Shown here: one piece after another, positions 53,561 to 63,636 of the stretch | Numbering within the stretch: position 1 is the first letter of the stretch | How the letters are laid out: each line of letters begins with the position of its first letter | Assembly: GCA_913009205.1 (NCBI GenBank) | Contig: CAJVYC010000005.1 | Span: forward strand, 62,001-126,000 | DNA: 64,000 bases | Reading direction: 5' to 3' | From: an uncultured Fluviicola sp. | Lineage (GTDB): Bacteria > Bacteroidota > Bacteroidia > Flavobacteriales_D > Crocinitomicaceae | The notes under the pieces: model-generated | Seen by the model: only the letters and a program-made list of their open reading frames with translations | Told to the model about the DNA's origin: nothing | Databases searched by the model: none | Program-made: the position numbers and the translations under genes

Positions 53561-54510
53561 TGACAAAGTGGATCTACATAGCGTTCTTACTAATCAGCTT
53601 TTCAGGAGTTAGTCAAAAACTATCCTCGAATGTTTCGGTGAAAAAGATCCTCATTGGAGAACCAATTATGTTAACCTATAGCGTTACACTCGACAAAAAC
53701 GGGACGATTGATTTTGAAGAAGAGCATGACAATATCATTGGAAATACATCAGGAGGTGGAACATTGACCAAAAGGGATGCGAAATTTGAAATTACAAAAG
53801 CATTTACTGACACAACAAAATTAAGGAACAACGATAAACAGTGGACTGGAAGATATACCGTTACCATTTGGGACAGTGGAACGTTCATTTTAACTGCACC
53901 TCATATTAGCATCGACGACTCGTCTTATAAATTTCAAGACATTGTTATTTATGCCGACTACACAAAGCAAGTCAACGGATTAGATATTTATGATATTAAT
54001 GAAAGTTTCACCGAAATTCCTGCAGAACCCTTTTCATTTTCTGAATTCTTGGGGAATAACTGGTGGTGGTTAATCATTGTTCTAATCATCCCGATCTACT
54101 TCCTTGTCAAAAGAGGAAAGCGGAACGAAATGCCTGAACCTTTGTTTAAGGCAATGTCATTGAAAGAAAGAACGCTTTTGGCAATTGACGCCATCGACAA
54201 TGAAAAATTGTGGGAAAAAGAGAAGTTGAAAGAACATTTTGTAGAGCTTTCATATATACTAAGATCATATTTAACGGCTAGATATAGCATCACGCTTCTT
54301 GAGAAAACAACATACGAAGCGAAGTTATTGTTGACGCAGAAAGGCCTTGACGAAGATACAGTAGAAAATGTCGGTAGAATTCTTTCTGAATCGGATATGG
54401 TGAAGTTCGCCAAATCAAAACCGGAAGTAATTTCAATATTAAGAGTGTCAACATTGGCGCGGCAAATAGTAGCAGAAACAAGTCCATTAGATTTTGATAG
54501 TGTCGAATAG
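53560..54510 (+). CDS. BatD-like membrane protein of the aerotolerance operon
   Basis: A 316-residue protein with a signal peptide (residues 1-18, SGVSQ), a beta-rich extracytoplasmic domain (residues 20-150, KKILIGEPIMLTYSVTLD) like the N-terminal module of BatD, one membrane span near residues 165-185 (NNWWWLIIVLIIPIYFLV), and a helical cytoplasmic tail (DUF4381-like, EKLKEHFVELSYILRSYLTA). It occupies the place between DUF58 and BatA typical of Bacteroidetes Bat operons. Probably a scaffold; the exact role is unknown. Overlaps batA by 11 bases. Confidence 0.82.
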   Translation: MTKWIYIAFLLISFSGVSQKLSSNVSVKKILIGEPIMLTYSVTLDKNGTIDFEEEHDNIIGNTSGGGTLTKRDAKFEITKAFTDTTKLRNNDKQWTGRYTVTIWDSGTFILTAPHISIDDSSYKFQDIVIYADYTKQVNGLDIYDINESFTEIPAEPFSFSEFLGNNWWWLIIVLIIPIYFLVKRGKRNEMPEPLFKAMSLKERTLLAIDAIDNEKLWEKEKLKEHFVELSYILRSYLTARYSITLLEKTTYEAKLLLTQKGLDEDTVENVGRILSESDMVKFAKSKPEVISILRVSTLARQIVAETSPLDFDSVE

Positions 54511-55531
54511 CTGGAACATACTGTTTTGGGAATATGAATTCTTTGCACCGAATTGGCTTTGGTTGCTCATAGTCGTTCCTGTTGTTCTATTTTTGATTTT
54601 TAGACGGGAAAAGAGACGCGGAGGCGAATTTAAATATACTGGAAGTATAGAAACGCAGCGGCAACTTAGCTCTAGCTGGATTATTCGTTTGAGAGAATTG
54701 ATTTTGGTCGTTTACGGATTAGTAGCAGTACTTTTAATATTTGCTATGGCAAAGCCATTCCATTGGGCAATGTATGATGATTCACAAACGAATTATAAAA
54801 ACGGAATCGACATTATAATAACAATGGACGTCTCGGGATCAATGCTAGCAGAAGATTTTGAACCCAATCGTTTGGAGGCTTCAAAGCGCGTCGCAAAAGA
54901 ATTTATCGATGGTCGAAAAGGAGATAGAATTGGATTGGTGGCCTACGCTGGAGAAGCCTATACCGCCTGCCCCCCCACCTTAGACTATGAGGTTTTAAAA
55001 AAGCAGGTCGACGCAATGAACGGCGACCGAATGATGGGCGGAACAGCTATTGGAGTTGGACTCGGAACTGCAGTCACCCGACTGAGAAATGACAGTATCA
55101 AATCTAAAGTGATCATTTTATTAACCGACGGAATGGACAATGGCACTGACTTGGACCCACTTATTGCTGCAGAATTGGCCAAATCAAAAAACATTCGAGT
55201 TTATACGATTGGAGTTGGAAGCAATGGACAAGCAACAACAGTCATCAACTCACAATTTGGGCCCTACCGAACAACGATGGAGACTCAAATAGATGAAGAA
55301 ATATTAAGAAAAATAGCCTACAAAACACATGGTAAATACTTCCGGGCAACCAACGAAGAAAGCCTCAAAAACATTTATAAGGAAATAGAAAAACTTGAAA
55401 AACGAAAAATAGAAGATCAGCAATTTAAATCTGAGCCGCCGCCAAACCCACAAGCTTTTTTGAAATGGGCTATAGTATTAACCGTGCTTACTTGGTGCTC
55501 AAGGTACATGTTATTTAGAACCAATGAGTAA
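54500..55531 (+). CDS. batA: Aerotolerance protein BatA (VWA domain)
   Basis: A 343-residue membrane protein with two spans before (residues about 15-35 and 65-85) and one after (about 320-335) a von Willebrand A domain. The MIDAS metal site is intact: TMDVSGSM, the Thr of MMGGTAIGVGLG, and LLTDGMDNG. I use GTG 54500; TTG 54494 is equally possible. Bat proteins protect Bacteroides against oxygen and oxidative stress. It overlaps batB by eight bases. Confidence 0.92.
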   Translation: MSNSWNILFWEYEFFAPNWLWLLIVVPVVLFLIFRREKRRGGEFKYTGSIETQRQLSSSWIIRLRELILVVYGLVAVLLIFAMAKPFHWAMYDDSQTNYKNGIDIIITMDVSGSMLAEDFEPNRLEASKRVAKEFIDGRKGDRIGLVAYAGEAYTACPPTLDYEVLKKQVDAMNGDRMMGGTAIGVGLGTAVTRLRNDSIKSKVIILLTDGMDNGTDLDPLIAAELAKSKNIRVYTIGVGSNGQATTVINSQFGPYRTTMETQIDEEILRKIAYKTHGKYFRATNEESLKNIYKEIEKLEKRKIEDQQFKSEPPPNPQAFLKWAIVLTVLTWCSRYMLFRTNE

Positions 55532-56702
55532 GAAGAGTTATTCATACAACACCAAGTTTCTTGTCCTTGCCATTGTCGTTTGGGAAGCAATCTTTTGGGG
55601 GCTTTATCTCCTAATCACCAACTCGCTTGGGCTAATAATAGAATCAAAATCGGAAATCGGATCGAATGCAGAACGTTTGTTGTACAAATCCCCTGATACC
55701 TTTTGGATTCTAGGTGCACTTATCCCCATTATTGGAGCCTTTCTATACAATACATACCGCAACAATCTAAGTTCGGAAAATTTACCGCAGCGTGTTGCTC
55801 AATCCTACTTGAAGCCTGTTTCCAATATGAACAGCTTTCTACGCTATTTCTTGTTTCGAAACGCAATAATCTTCTTAATAATCGCTCTTGCCCAACCCGT
55901 TTTTGGCAAAAAGAAAGCCGCAGGAACCGTGGAAGATCTCGAATTGGTTATTTGTTTGGATATTTCTAACTCGATGAATACAAAAGACATTTCACCAGAT
56001 ATGTCGCGTCTTGAGATTTCAAAAAGGGCGATCGTACAATTGATCAATAATCTTCATGGCGAGCGCATTGGAATTTGTCTTTTCGCAAACAATACTTTTG
56101 TGCAGCTCCCTGTCACTAGAGATTATTCTGCAGCAAAAATGTTTGTGACCGATATTGAAACAGCAATGATTTCTAACCAAGGAACGAACATTGATGCCGC
56201 TCTAGAAATTTCGTTGAAAATGTTCTCGAAAGAGAGAACCGGCAAAGGAATCATCATATTAACAGATGGTGAAAATCATGAAAAGAGTCCAGATAAAGTT
56301 CTCGTAGAAATCCGCAAGTCCAAAGTGCAATTGAGCGTTCTTGGAATCGGAACAAAACGCGGTGGATTGATACCTAAACAGCCAGGCAGACCAGAATTAG
56401 GTTATAAAAAGACAGCAACTGGCAAAGCAGTTTTGTCGAAATTGAATGAATCATTTATCCGAAAAATAGCGTCAAAAGGAGGAGGGAAGGCATCTTTGAG
56501 TTCTAGTGAATTCCCAAATCTTTCAGCTTTATTAACACAAATTAACCGGATGAAACGAACAAAAATTGATAATTTAGAGTTTAATATAAAACAGGAACGT
56601 TATCAAGTGCCCTTGTTGATTTCATTGGTCTTTTGGTTAGCGTATTTGTTATGGTCAAAAAAATATGTTGATGTACTTGACAAACTAATTCAAAAGAAAT
56701 GA
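55524..56702 (+). CDS. batB: Aerotolerance protein BatB (VWA domain)
   Basis: A 392-residue protein with the same layout as BatA: two N-terminal spans near residues 12-35 and 55-75, a third near 108-124, a VWA domain with MIDAS variant ICLDISNSMNTKD, the Thr in NQGTNIDAAL and ILTDGENHEK, and a C-terminal span (PLLISLVFWLAYLLW). BatA and BatB are thought to pair in the membrane. Overlaps batC by four bases (ATGA). Confidence 0.92.
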   Translation: MSKKSYSYNTKFLVLAIVVWEAIFWGLYLLITNSLGLIIESKSEIGSNAERLLYKSPDTFWILGALIPIIGAFLYNTYRNNLSSENLPQRVAQSYLKPVSNMNSFLRYFLFRNAIIFLIIALAQPVFGKKKAAGTVEDLELVICLDISNSMNTKDISPDMSRLEISKRAIVQLINNLHGERIGICLFANNTFVQLPVTRDYSAAKMFVTDIETAMISNQGTNIDAALEISLKMFSKERTGKGIIILTDGENHEKSPDKVLVEIRKSKVQLSVLGIGTKRGGLIPKQPGRPELGYKKTATGKAVLSKLNESFIRKIASKGGGKASLSSSEFPNLSALLTQINRMKRTKIDNLEFNIKQERYQVPLLISLVFWLAYLLWSKKYVDVLDKLIQKK

Positions 56703-57463
56703 AAGCCATTTTTATAATCGGATTTTTGCTTAGCACGGGAGTATCATTCTCCCAAGAATGGCGTGATTCCTTAGAATTGGCTAGGAGAGAGTACAAGAAC
56801 GAGAATTACGAAAAGGCGCTAAAGTATTATAAGTCCGCGCAAAAGAAAGCTCCTGAGGACGTCAATTTATCAGATGAAATTGGGCAATCGGCCTACAAAT
56901 CTGGCGATTACGAAACTGCAGAGAATGTATTTCAACAAAACAGTGCGAATAAACGCTCTAACAAAAACAGAGCGAAGAACATCCATAATATTGGAAACGC
57001 TCGGATGAGAGCCAAAAATTATGAAGGTGCAGTTGAAGCTTATAAAGATGCTCTTAGACTCAATCCGGAGGACGAGAAAACAAGGTATAACCTTTCCGAA
57101 GCAACTAGAAAGTTGAAAAAGAAGAAAAAGGAAGAGGAAAAAAGTCAAAAAAATCAGGACGAGAAAAAGAAGAAAAAGGGCGAGAAGGAAAAGCCTAAAT
57201 CAGACGAAAAAAAAGAAGGTAACAAGAAGAATCCTAAAGACGGCAACGATAAAAAAGGAAATAAAAAGCCTAGTGAGAAAAAACCCGAAGGCGATAAGAA
57301 AGGCCAAGGAAACAAGTCTAAAAATCAGAATAAAAGTCAACTCCCAAATAAAACTGTTGACCGTATGCTCGATGAATTAATGAAAAAAGAAGCTGAGACC
57401 AAAGGAAGAATGGCCGGAAATGGCGTTGCTGGTTTCACTCCGCGATCTGGAAAAGACTGGTAA
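56699..57463 (+). CDS. batC: Aerotolerance protein BatC (TPR, Lys-rich tail)
   Basis: A 254-residue secreted protein: signal peptide (1-19, GVSFSQ), then TPR units (residues 20-140; YEKALKYYKSAQKKAPEDVN, YEGAVEAYKDALRLNPEDEK), then about 90 residues made almost only of Lys, Glu, Asn, Gly and Ser, and a short ordered end (NKTVDRMLDELMKKEAE ... GKDW). It is expected to be periplasmic and to bridge BatA/BatB. Directly followed by batD without spacing. Confidence 0.9.
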   Translation: MKAIFIIGFLLSTGVSFSQEWRDSLELARREYKNENYEKALKYYKSAQKKAPEDVNLSDEIGQSAYKSGDYETAENVFQQNSANKRSNKNRAKNIHNIGNARMRAKNYEGAVEAYKDALRLNPEDEKTRYNLSEATRKLKKKKKEEEKSQKNQDEKKKKKGEKEKPKSDEKKEGNKKNPKDGNDKKGNKKPSEKKPEGDKKGQGNKSKNQNKSQLPNKTVDRMLDELMKKEAETKGRMAGNGVAGFTPRSGKDW

Positions 57464-59176
57464 ATGCTAAGTCGATTATTAACCATATTCTCCGTTTTAA
57501 CCTTCATGTGTGCGTATGCACAAAAAAAGGTTGAACTCACAATCAATCCAACAAGTATGGAGGTGGGAGAAACATTTAGTATTATGGTTACATCAACCGT
57601 TCAAGGCCAACTGGACTTTGAAGATGTTCCCGCTTCATTTATACAAGACTACAATATCAATCAAGGAAGTTCAAGCAAAATAGATTATTCAACTGGAAAC
57701 GTTGAAATGATATACTTCTTTTCATTTACGGGAATCATTACAAAAGCGGGGAAATACAAAATTGGACCTGCCTATATCACAAATGGCAGTAAATCATATC
57801 CATCAAATTCTGTTACGATTGAAGTTGGCAACAAGGTCCCAATGAGCAATGGAGAGGTCAGTGCACAGCAGTTAACAGATCCTGCTTTCGGTTTAATTCA
57901 GGCAAACAAGAAAACCATCTATGAAGGTGAACCACTACTAGTGACCGCTAAGGTTTTTGCGAAATACAACCCAAGTCATGTGGGCACGTACAAAAGCTAT
58001 GTAGTTCCAGGAACGACAATCAAGCATCCAATCGGGAATACATCAAGTTTTAAGAAATCGATCGAAAAATACAAAGGAGTAGAATACTACTCATTCCCTT
58101 ATGACAAGAATGTGATTTTTCCTTCTGGAATTGGGAAGTTCCAAATTGAGCCCTTTACTATGAATTTGCATCAAGGGTATCAAAATTTTCCTTTGATTTC
58201 AAATGGATTCATGATAGACATCTTACCGCTTCCATCCAGCCCTCCCGCCGATTTCATTGGTGGTGTTGGTGATTTCACCATTGAACGAAAAATTGATGCT
58301 CAATCAATAAAACAAGGTGAAGTCCTCAAAATGACAATAACCATTGCAGGTATTGGAAATCTTCAAAATATTCTTGATCCATCGTTGAACCTTCCAAGAG
58401 GATTTACTGTTTATGGAGACCCCGTTATCGCAAAGAACTATTCTTTTGGGATGCAAGGAACAGAGGGCGAAATCATTTATGAATTCAACATAGAAGTTAA
58501 AAAATCGGGGAATATTTCGTTACCCGCTTCTAAGATTTCATTCTTTGATCCCATTCAAGAAAAATACGTTCAAGTTTCAACAGACGAAATTTTAATAAAT
58601 ATTGAAAGAGACAAAAATTACATAGTTGAAGACTCTGAGATAAATGCAAATAAAGACACTGAGTTGGTTATCAGTACATCGAAAATAAAAGAAGAAAAAG
58701 AAATCGTTATCCTAGACTCCTTTTTTGGAACTCCAGGGTATTGGGGAGGAATCGGAGCTCCTATTCTTGCCAGCTTCTTCTTTATCTTATTCGGAAGGCG
58801 GAAAGATAAATCCGAAGAAAAAGTGATTGCCAAACGTAAAAAAGCCGCTAATGATAGAGCACTTAAAGAACGCTTGACTTCAGCAAAAGCTCTATTTGAT
58901 GAAGGATCCGATAGTGATTACTATTCTGAAATTGAAAATGCACTTCGCAAGGCCTTTGAAATAGAAATGAAATTTGAAGAGGACCGCCGAATCAATAAAG
59001 CTGACATCAGCGCATTCATTGAACAAACTGGAGATTCAGAAATGAATGAAAAGGTACACGCGATTTTCACAAATTGTGAGCAATCAAAATACGGATTCTC
59101 TTCTACGAATGCATCAAGACATGATGTTTTGCAGGAATTGAAGAAGGTCATTAACAAAATGAAGTACCTTAAATGA
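57464..59176 (+). CDS. batD: Aerotolerance protein BatD (BatD domain)
   Basis: A 570-residue protein with a signal peptide (to about residue 20, MCAYAQ), repeated Ig-like BatD domains (ELTINPTSMEVGETFSIMV; FGLIQANKKTIYEGEPLLVT; IKQGEVLKMTITIAGIGN), a span near residues 425-445 (YWGGIGAPILASFFFILFG) and a cytoplasmic helical tail. The family (oxygen tolerance, PF13584) is always found with MoxR-VWA operons. Overlaps batE by four bases. Confidence 0.92.
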   Translation: MLSRLLTIFSVLTFMCAYAQKKVELTINPTSMEVGETFSIMVTSTVQGQLDFEDVPASFIQDYNINQGSSSKIDYSTGNVEMIYFFSFTGIITKAGKYKIGPAYITNGSKSYPSNSVTIEVGNKVPMSNGEVSAQQLTDPAFGLIQANKKTIYEGEPLLVTAKVFAKYNPSHVGTYKSYVVPGTTIKHPIGNTSSFKKSIEKYKGVEYYSFPYDKNVIFPSGIGKFQIEPFTMNLHQGYQNFPLISNGFMIDILPLPSSPPADFIGGVGDFTIERKIDAQSIKQGEVLKMTITIAGIGNLQNILDPSLNLPRGFTVYGDPVIAKNYSFGMQGTEGEIIYEFNIEVKKSGNISLPASKISFFDPIQEKYVQVSTDEILINIERDKNYIVEDSEINANKDTELVISTSKIKEEKEIVILDSFFGTPGYWGGIGAPILASFFFILFGRRKDKSEEKVIAKRKKAANDRALKERLTSAKALFDEGSDSDYYSEIENALRKAFEIEMKFEEDRRINKADISAFIEQTGDSEMNEKVHAIFTNCEQSKYGFSSTNASRHDVLQELKKVINKMKYLK

Positions 59177-59931
59177 TAGCTAAGTGCTGCATATCGATTG
59201 TTTCATTCCTCCTTGCGATTGGCTCTTTTGCTGGCGAATCTGTTGATTTACACTCGGAGGGCGTAAAAGCTTTTAAAGCGAAAAAATATGATGAAGCTAT
59301 TCAATCTTTTAAAAAAGACTTAAAACACAATCCCAATAACATAGCTGCTTATTTCAACCTAGGTCTTAGTTACAACGCTCAAAAGAAATATGGAAAAGCG
59401 ATTTGGGCCTTTGAAAAAGTTCTGAAAATCAACCCTAACAATCCTGAAGCGATTGAAAATATTGAACATAATTATCTTGAACTCGATAATGGACAAGAAT
59501 GGAGATCACAATTGAGCCATTTCGAAAGGGCTTTGTATGGAATGAAATCGAATAACTGGGCATACATCAGTCTCTTTGTATCATTTCTTGTTGCGCTCTT
59601 ATTTTTCTTTTTTCTAAAAGCCAAAGACCTCTCAAAAAAACGAATCTTCCTTGTTAGTGCTATTTTTTCTCTATCAATTATGCTTTTTGTAATTTACGTG
59701 GCATCAAGCGCTTATGATTATGAGAATAATCACAATTTCGCTTTGGTTACCAAGACAACTATCCCAACACTTCAGGACAATGATGTCGTTACTCGTGACA
59801 AAGACCAAGTCTTGTTAAAGGTAGGGACACGCGTAAAGAAAATTAGAAACCATAAAGATTCAATGATTAAAATTGAAACTTCCAGTGGACAAACTTATTT
59901 AGTAAATAAAGAAGACGTAGACTTTATCTAA
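59173..59931 (+). CDS. batE: Aerotolerance protein BatE (TPR and SH3-like)
   Basis: A 252-residue protein: signal peptide (SFAGE), two or three TPR units (residues 25-105; YDEAIQSFKKDLKHNPNNIA, YGKAIWAFEKVLKINPNNPE), two membrane spans (about 130-150 and 160-182), and an SH3-like C-terminal domain (TIPTLQDNDVVTRDKDQVLL). This order matches BatE, and it is the last gene of the operon. Confidence 0.9.
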   Translation: MIAKCCISIVSFLLAIGSFAGESVDLHSEGVKAFKAKKYDEAIQSFKKDLKHNPNNIAAYFNLGLSYNAQKKYGKAIWAFEKVLKINPNNPEAIENIEHNYLELDNGQEWRSQLSHFERALYGMKSNNWAYISLFVSFLVALLFFFFLKAKDLSKKRIFLVSAIFSLSIMLFVIYVASSAYDYENNHNFALVTKTTIPTLQDNDVVTRDKDQVLLKVGTRVKKIRNHKDSMIKIETSSGQTYLVNKEDVDFI

Positions 59932-59941
59932 GCAAATCACC

Positions 59942-59949
59942 TATCTTTG
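59942..59949 (+). promoter_or_regulatory. -7 promoter box of rlmN
   Basis: TATCTTTG, perfect TAnnTTTG, ends eight bases before the rlmN ATG; this gives a leader of only a few bases. Confidence 0.6.
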
Positions 59950-59957
59950 CACCCTCA

Positions 59958-61031
59958 ATGAAGGAAAAGCAAAATATTCGAACCCTAGATTTAAACGGCC
60001 TCAAAACCGTAATGACGGATTTATCTGAACAATCGTTCAGAGCAAAGCAAGTTTTTGAATGGCTGTGGCAAAAGGACGCCTGTTCATTTGAACAAATGAC
60101 GAGCCTGTCTAAATCGTTGAGGAATAAACTGGAAGCGAATTTCCATATTGATCATCTTGAATTACAAGACCAACAAATTAGTTCTGATAAAACCATCAAA
60201 TGTGCGTTTAACACAATTGACGGTCGCATTATTGAAGGCGTTTTAATTCCAACCTCCAAAAGAATGACCGCTTGTATTTCATCTCAAGTTGGATGCAGCC
60301 TCGCTTGTAAATTTTGTGCAACAGGTAAATTAAAGCTCATGAAAAACCTTTCCGCAGGAGAAATGGTTGATCAAGTCGCTTATTTAAGAGACCAAGCAAG
60401 TTCAAGATACCAAACAACACTTTCCAATATTGTATATATGGGTATGGGTGAGCCATTGTTGAACTACAACAACATGCTAAAATCTACTGAATTGTTAACT
60501 TCAGAAGAAGGGCTTGGGATCTCTCCAAAAAGAATTACTATTTCGACTGCCGGAATAGCCAAAATGATTAGAAAATTAGGTGACGATGATGTGAAATTCA
60601 ATTTGGCTTTATCTCTTCACGCAGCAAATGACAAGAAGAGAAGCCACATTATGGACATTAATGATTCGAATAACCTTGAATCATTGAGAGAAGCACTGGT
60701 CTATTTCCATGAAAAAACGGGGTCGAGAATCACGTTCGAGTATATTATTTTTAAGGACTTCAACGATGCACTTGAAGATGCTCAAGAATTGGCAGAATTT
60801 TCGAAATGTGTTCCATGTAAAATCAATATCATTGAATACAACCCTATTGATGACGGTGAATTCCAACAGACATCTATTGCAAAAGTGGATGCATTCGCTG
60901 CCTATTTAGAAAAGAGAAACCTCATCGTCAATATTCGAAGAAGTCGAGGTAAAGATATTGATGCTGCTTGCGGTCAATTGGCAAATAAAAATAATGCCAT
61001 TAAAAAAGAAGATCGCATCTTGAAATCTTAA
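59958..61031 (+). CDS. rlmN: 23S rRNA (adenine-2503-C2)-methyltransferase
   Basis: A 357-residue radical SAM enzyme that methylates C2 of A2503 in 23S rRNA and A37 of some tRNAs. The iron-sulfur cysteines are in VGCSLACKFCATGK (C-x3-C-x2-C). VYMGMGEPLLNYNNM holds the GEP motif, ALSLHAANDKKR is typical, and the C-terminal GKDIDAACGQL supplies the methyl-carrying cysteine. Length is standard. The gene has its own promoter and ends the region of known function before the T9SS genes. Confidence 0.96.
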   Translation: MKEKQNIRTLDLNGLKTVMTDLSEQSFRAKQVFEWLWQKDACSFEQMTSLSKSLRNKLEANFHIDHLELQDQQISSDKTIKCAFNTIDGRIIEGVLIPTSKRMTACISSQVGCSLACKFCATGKLKLMKNLSAGEMVDQVAYLRDQASSRYQTTLSNIVYMGMGEPLLNYNNMLKSTELLTSEEGLGISPKRITISTAGIAKMIRKLGDDDVKFNLALSLHAANDKKRSHIMDINDSNNLESLREALVYFHEKTGSRITFEYIIFKDFNDALEDAQELAEFSKCVPCKINIIEYNPIDDGEFQQTSIAKVDAFAAYLEKRNLIVNIRRSRGKDIDAACGQLANKNNAIKKEDRILKS

Positions 61032-61221
61032 TTATAAATAATCCCAATGCTTTCACAGTCCATGTTATGATTCAATTCAATCCGCCTTTAAATCGTTAAT
61101 AATTAGTCGTTTTGTAAAATTCAAAAATAGAAAATGCAATTAAATTGCAAATAAAAACGACCTTTGTGCATCCTTTGGACGAAATTTGTCGTCTTGACCT
61201 TAGTAAATATATACACACACT

Positions 61222-61674
61222 ATGAAACAAAGCCTAATTATTAAATCTATCTTCTTGATATTCACTGCCATGATGTCGTTCAATGGGGTCTCCCAAAACG
61301 CAATCACGGCAGACAAATTATCAGATGACTGGTCATTACTTACTACTAAAGATGGAGTAGAAGTTTATCTCAAAGAAGAAAAGTGCGATGTTGGTGCAGC
61401 TGATGCATTCACGTATGCGTTTATTCGCATAGTAAACACAAACACTATTGAGAAAAGTGTCGAGTTCAATTTTCAAATAATTTTTGATAACAGATGTTAC
61501 GGTTGTGGAGACACAAGAGAAACAAAACACACTTTAGCAATTCCTGCTTCTACGATAGTTGAAGGAGAGTCAACAATGAAAATTAGTGAACTAGCATTAT
61601 TAATTAATAACCCTTATCAATTGGATTCTGGAACACTAGAATCAATTAATATCGATGTCCTTAATATTAAGTAA
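61222..61674 (+). CDS. Small secreted protein of unknown function
   Basis: A 150-residue protein with a signal peptide (1-24, FNGVSQ). The mature part is beta-rich and acidic with a cysteine cluster RCYGCGDTRETKH near residue 92-104 and another Cys at residue 55 (EEKCDVG). It ends two bases before the type B T9SS gene, so both are likely made from one message. I recognise no family; a small accessory of the large surface protein is one guess. A 190-base leader region precedes it. Confidence 0.75.
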   Translation: MKQSLIIKSIFLIFTAMMSFNGVSQNAITADKLSDDWSLLTTKDGVEVYLKEEKCDVGAADAFTYAFIRIVNTNTIEKSVEFNFQIIFDNRCYGCGDTRETKHTLAIPASTIVEGESTMKISELALLINNPYQLDSGTLESINIDVLNIK

Positions 61675-61676
61675 CT

Positions 61677-63617
61677 ATGAGATATTTATTTTTACCTATT
61701 CTATTCGTATTTATGCTGCCTTTTACTGGGCAATCTCAAGTATGTATCGTAAACGTGTCTCCACAAGACACAACTATATGCCCTGGTGATTCAGTAGGAG
61801 TTGTTGGATATGCAGCAATTGTTGCTTCTGGACAAGATTTCGACTTTGACTTAGGAGCTTTACCTCCCGGATGGGCTGCAACAGGTGGTTCAGCATGGGG
61901 AAATCCATGTGGAGCTGGAATAAACGGAACTCCTTATTATTGGGCATCTACCTCTGGAAGTGGTGTTCCAACAGTAGGTTCGCCTGGGTTTGATGTAACA
62001 TGTGGTGGCTTCTTGAACTTCGATATGGTATTCTCTCAACAAGGTGGAGCCTCTCCATGTGAAGGGCCTGACCTCGCAAATGAAGGCGTATCTCTTCAGT
62101 ATAGTACTGATGGTGGATTAACCTGGATTGATATTATCTATTACAGCCCGGGTGGATTTACACTTCCAGCTATGCCAGGAACTTCTGGATCTGTAGCGAG
62201 TGGTCCAACTATTTATACAACTTGGAATAGCTTTAGTGTTCCAATCCCTGTAGGAGCTTTCACTACGAATACTATGTTCCAATGGACGCAAATTAACTCA
62301 TCTGGAACTTGTTGTGATAACTGGGGACTTGATAACATTGAGATTTTCGGTGGGCCATGTAATACAGCCTTAATTACTTGGGATGGTGGCTTGACTAATG
62401 ATAACGCTTTCTGGGTAACACCATTAAGTGATACATCATTCGTAGCGGATGTTTATGATACACTTGGAAACTACATGTGTTCTTCAGATACAATCAACAT
62501 TACTGTATTGCAACCAACATTAACTTGGGATTTGGTGGATACTTTATACGCTTATTGTCCAACGGATTCTTTACCTGCTGAGGTAGTTAACTTCGCAAAT
62601 GCAATAGCTCCTTGGGACGTCTTATGGTCAAACGGTGATACAATTAATCCAACTTTATTTGGAACCAACGGAAATCAACAAGATTTAATCACATATACCG
62701 TAGAAATAACGGATGGCTGTGGCTATGTATATGAAGACACCGTTATGATGCTTGTCAACCAAACCCTCGCAATTGATACTGTTCTGTCATACCCTGCAAG
62801 TGCTTGTGACTTTGATGGAGCTGCTTCGGCAGTTATTTCTGGAATAACAAATGTGCTGGGTCAACCGCTTTACAATTGGTCTGGACCTGGAACTAGTGGT
62901 ACATTTTCTATAGATGGTACTTCAACTCCTCAGATTCTTTCACCAGGATGGTATTACTTCACAGTATCGGATGATGTTTGTGAAGCATCTGATAGTGTTT
63001 ATGTTGATGTTGAAAACCCACCAATTGCTGAGTTTTCACCAATAGTCGCCCAAGGCTGTTCTCCGTTAGTTATAGACTTCACGAATACAAGTCAAAATAC
63101 GGATGCATACACTTGGGTTTGGGGAGATTTCTCTGCGAACTCTAACGATGTAAATCCTTCTCACACATTCACGTCTTCATCGAATGTTATGTTGATTGCG
63201 TTTGCACCGGGAGATTGTTCTGATACGGCGTATGCATCAATTATTGTGGAGCCTTGTGGGTGTACAGATCCTTCAGCAACTAACTATAACTCTATTGCAA
63301 CGATTGATGATGGTTCTTGTATCTTTCCAATACCAACAGTTATTGCACCGAACGTTTTCACTCCAAACGGGGATGAGATTAATGATGTTTATTCCTTAGA
63401 AGTTACAAATGCAATAAATGTTCACCTTGTAATTCTTAACAGATGGGGTAATGTTGTTTTTGATCAACAAGGTTTAAACCCAGTTTGGAATGGAACTGCT
63501 CCAAGTGGAAATAAGGTTCAAGAAGGAACATATTTCTATAAGTATGTTGTTACTGGTGTTGATGAAACTGTGGATTCTCTTGAAGGACATGGATTTATTC
63601 AAGTCGTTAACAACTAG
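61677..63617 (+). CDS. T9SS type B surface protein with PKD-like domain
   Basis: A 646-residue exported protein with a signal peptide (1-20, TGQSQ). The N-terminal half has a lectin-like domain (WAATGGSAWGNPCGAG ... CCDNWGLDNIEIFGGPC), followed by Ig-like repeats with acidic loops and a PKD-like domain (PLVIDFTNTSQNTDAYTWVWG, about 460-525). A short Cys motif CGCTDPSATNYNS and DDGSC follow. The gliding-motility-type C-terminal sorting domain is VFTPNGDEINDVYSLEV ... ILNRWGNVVFDQQG ... GTYFYKYVVTG. Such type B domains direct secretion by the type IX system and surface attachment. Cysteine-rich for this genome. Confidence 0.93.
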   Translation: MRYLFLPILFVFMLPFTGQSQVCIVNVSPQDTTICPGDSVGVVGYAAIVASGQDFDFDLGALPPGWAATGGSAWGNPCGAGINGTPYYWASTSGSGVPTVGSPGFDVTCGGFLNFDMVFSQQGGASPCEGPDLANEGVSLQYSTDGGLTWIDIIYYSPGGFTLPAMPGTSGSVASGPTIYTTWNSFSVPIPVGAFTTNTMFQWTQINSSGTCCDNWGLDNIEIFGGPCNTALITWDGGLTNDNAFWVTPLSDTSFVADVYDTLGNYMCSSDTINITVLQPTLTWDLVDTLYAYCPTDSLPAEVVNFANAIAPWDVLWSNGDTINPTLFGTNGNQQDLITYTVEITDGCGYVYEDTVMMLVNQTLAIDTVLSYPASACDFDGAASAVISGITNVLGQPLYNWSGPGTSGTFSIDGTSTPQILSPGWYYFTVSDDVCEASDSVYVDVENPPIAEFSPIVAQGCSPLVIDFTNTSQNTDAYTWVWGDFSANSNDVNPSHTFTSSSNVMLIAFAPGDCSDTAYASIIVEPCGCTDPSATNYNSIATIDDGSCIFPIPTVIAPNVFTPNGDEINDVYSLEVTNAINVHLVILNRWGNVVFDQQGLNPVWNGTAPSGNKVQEGTYFYKYVVTGVDETVDSLEGHGFIQVVNN

Positions 63618-63636
63618 TTATTGAATTCGATATATC

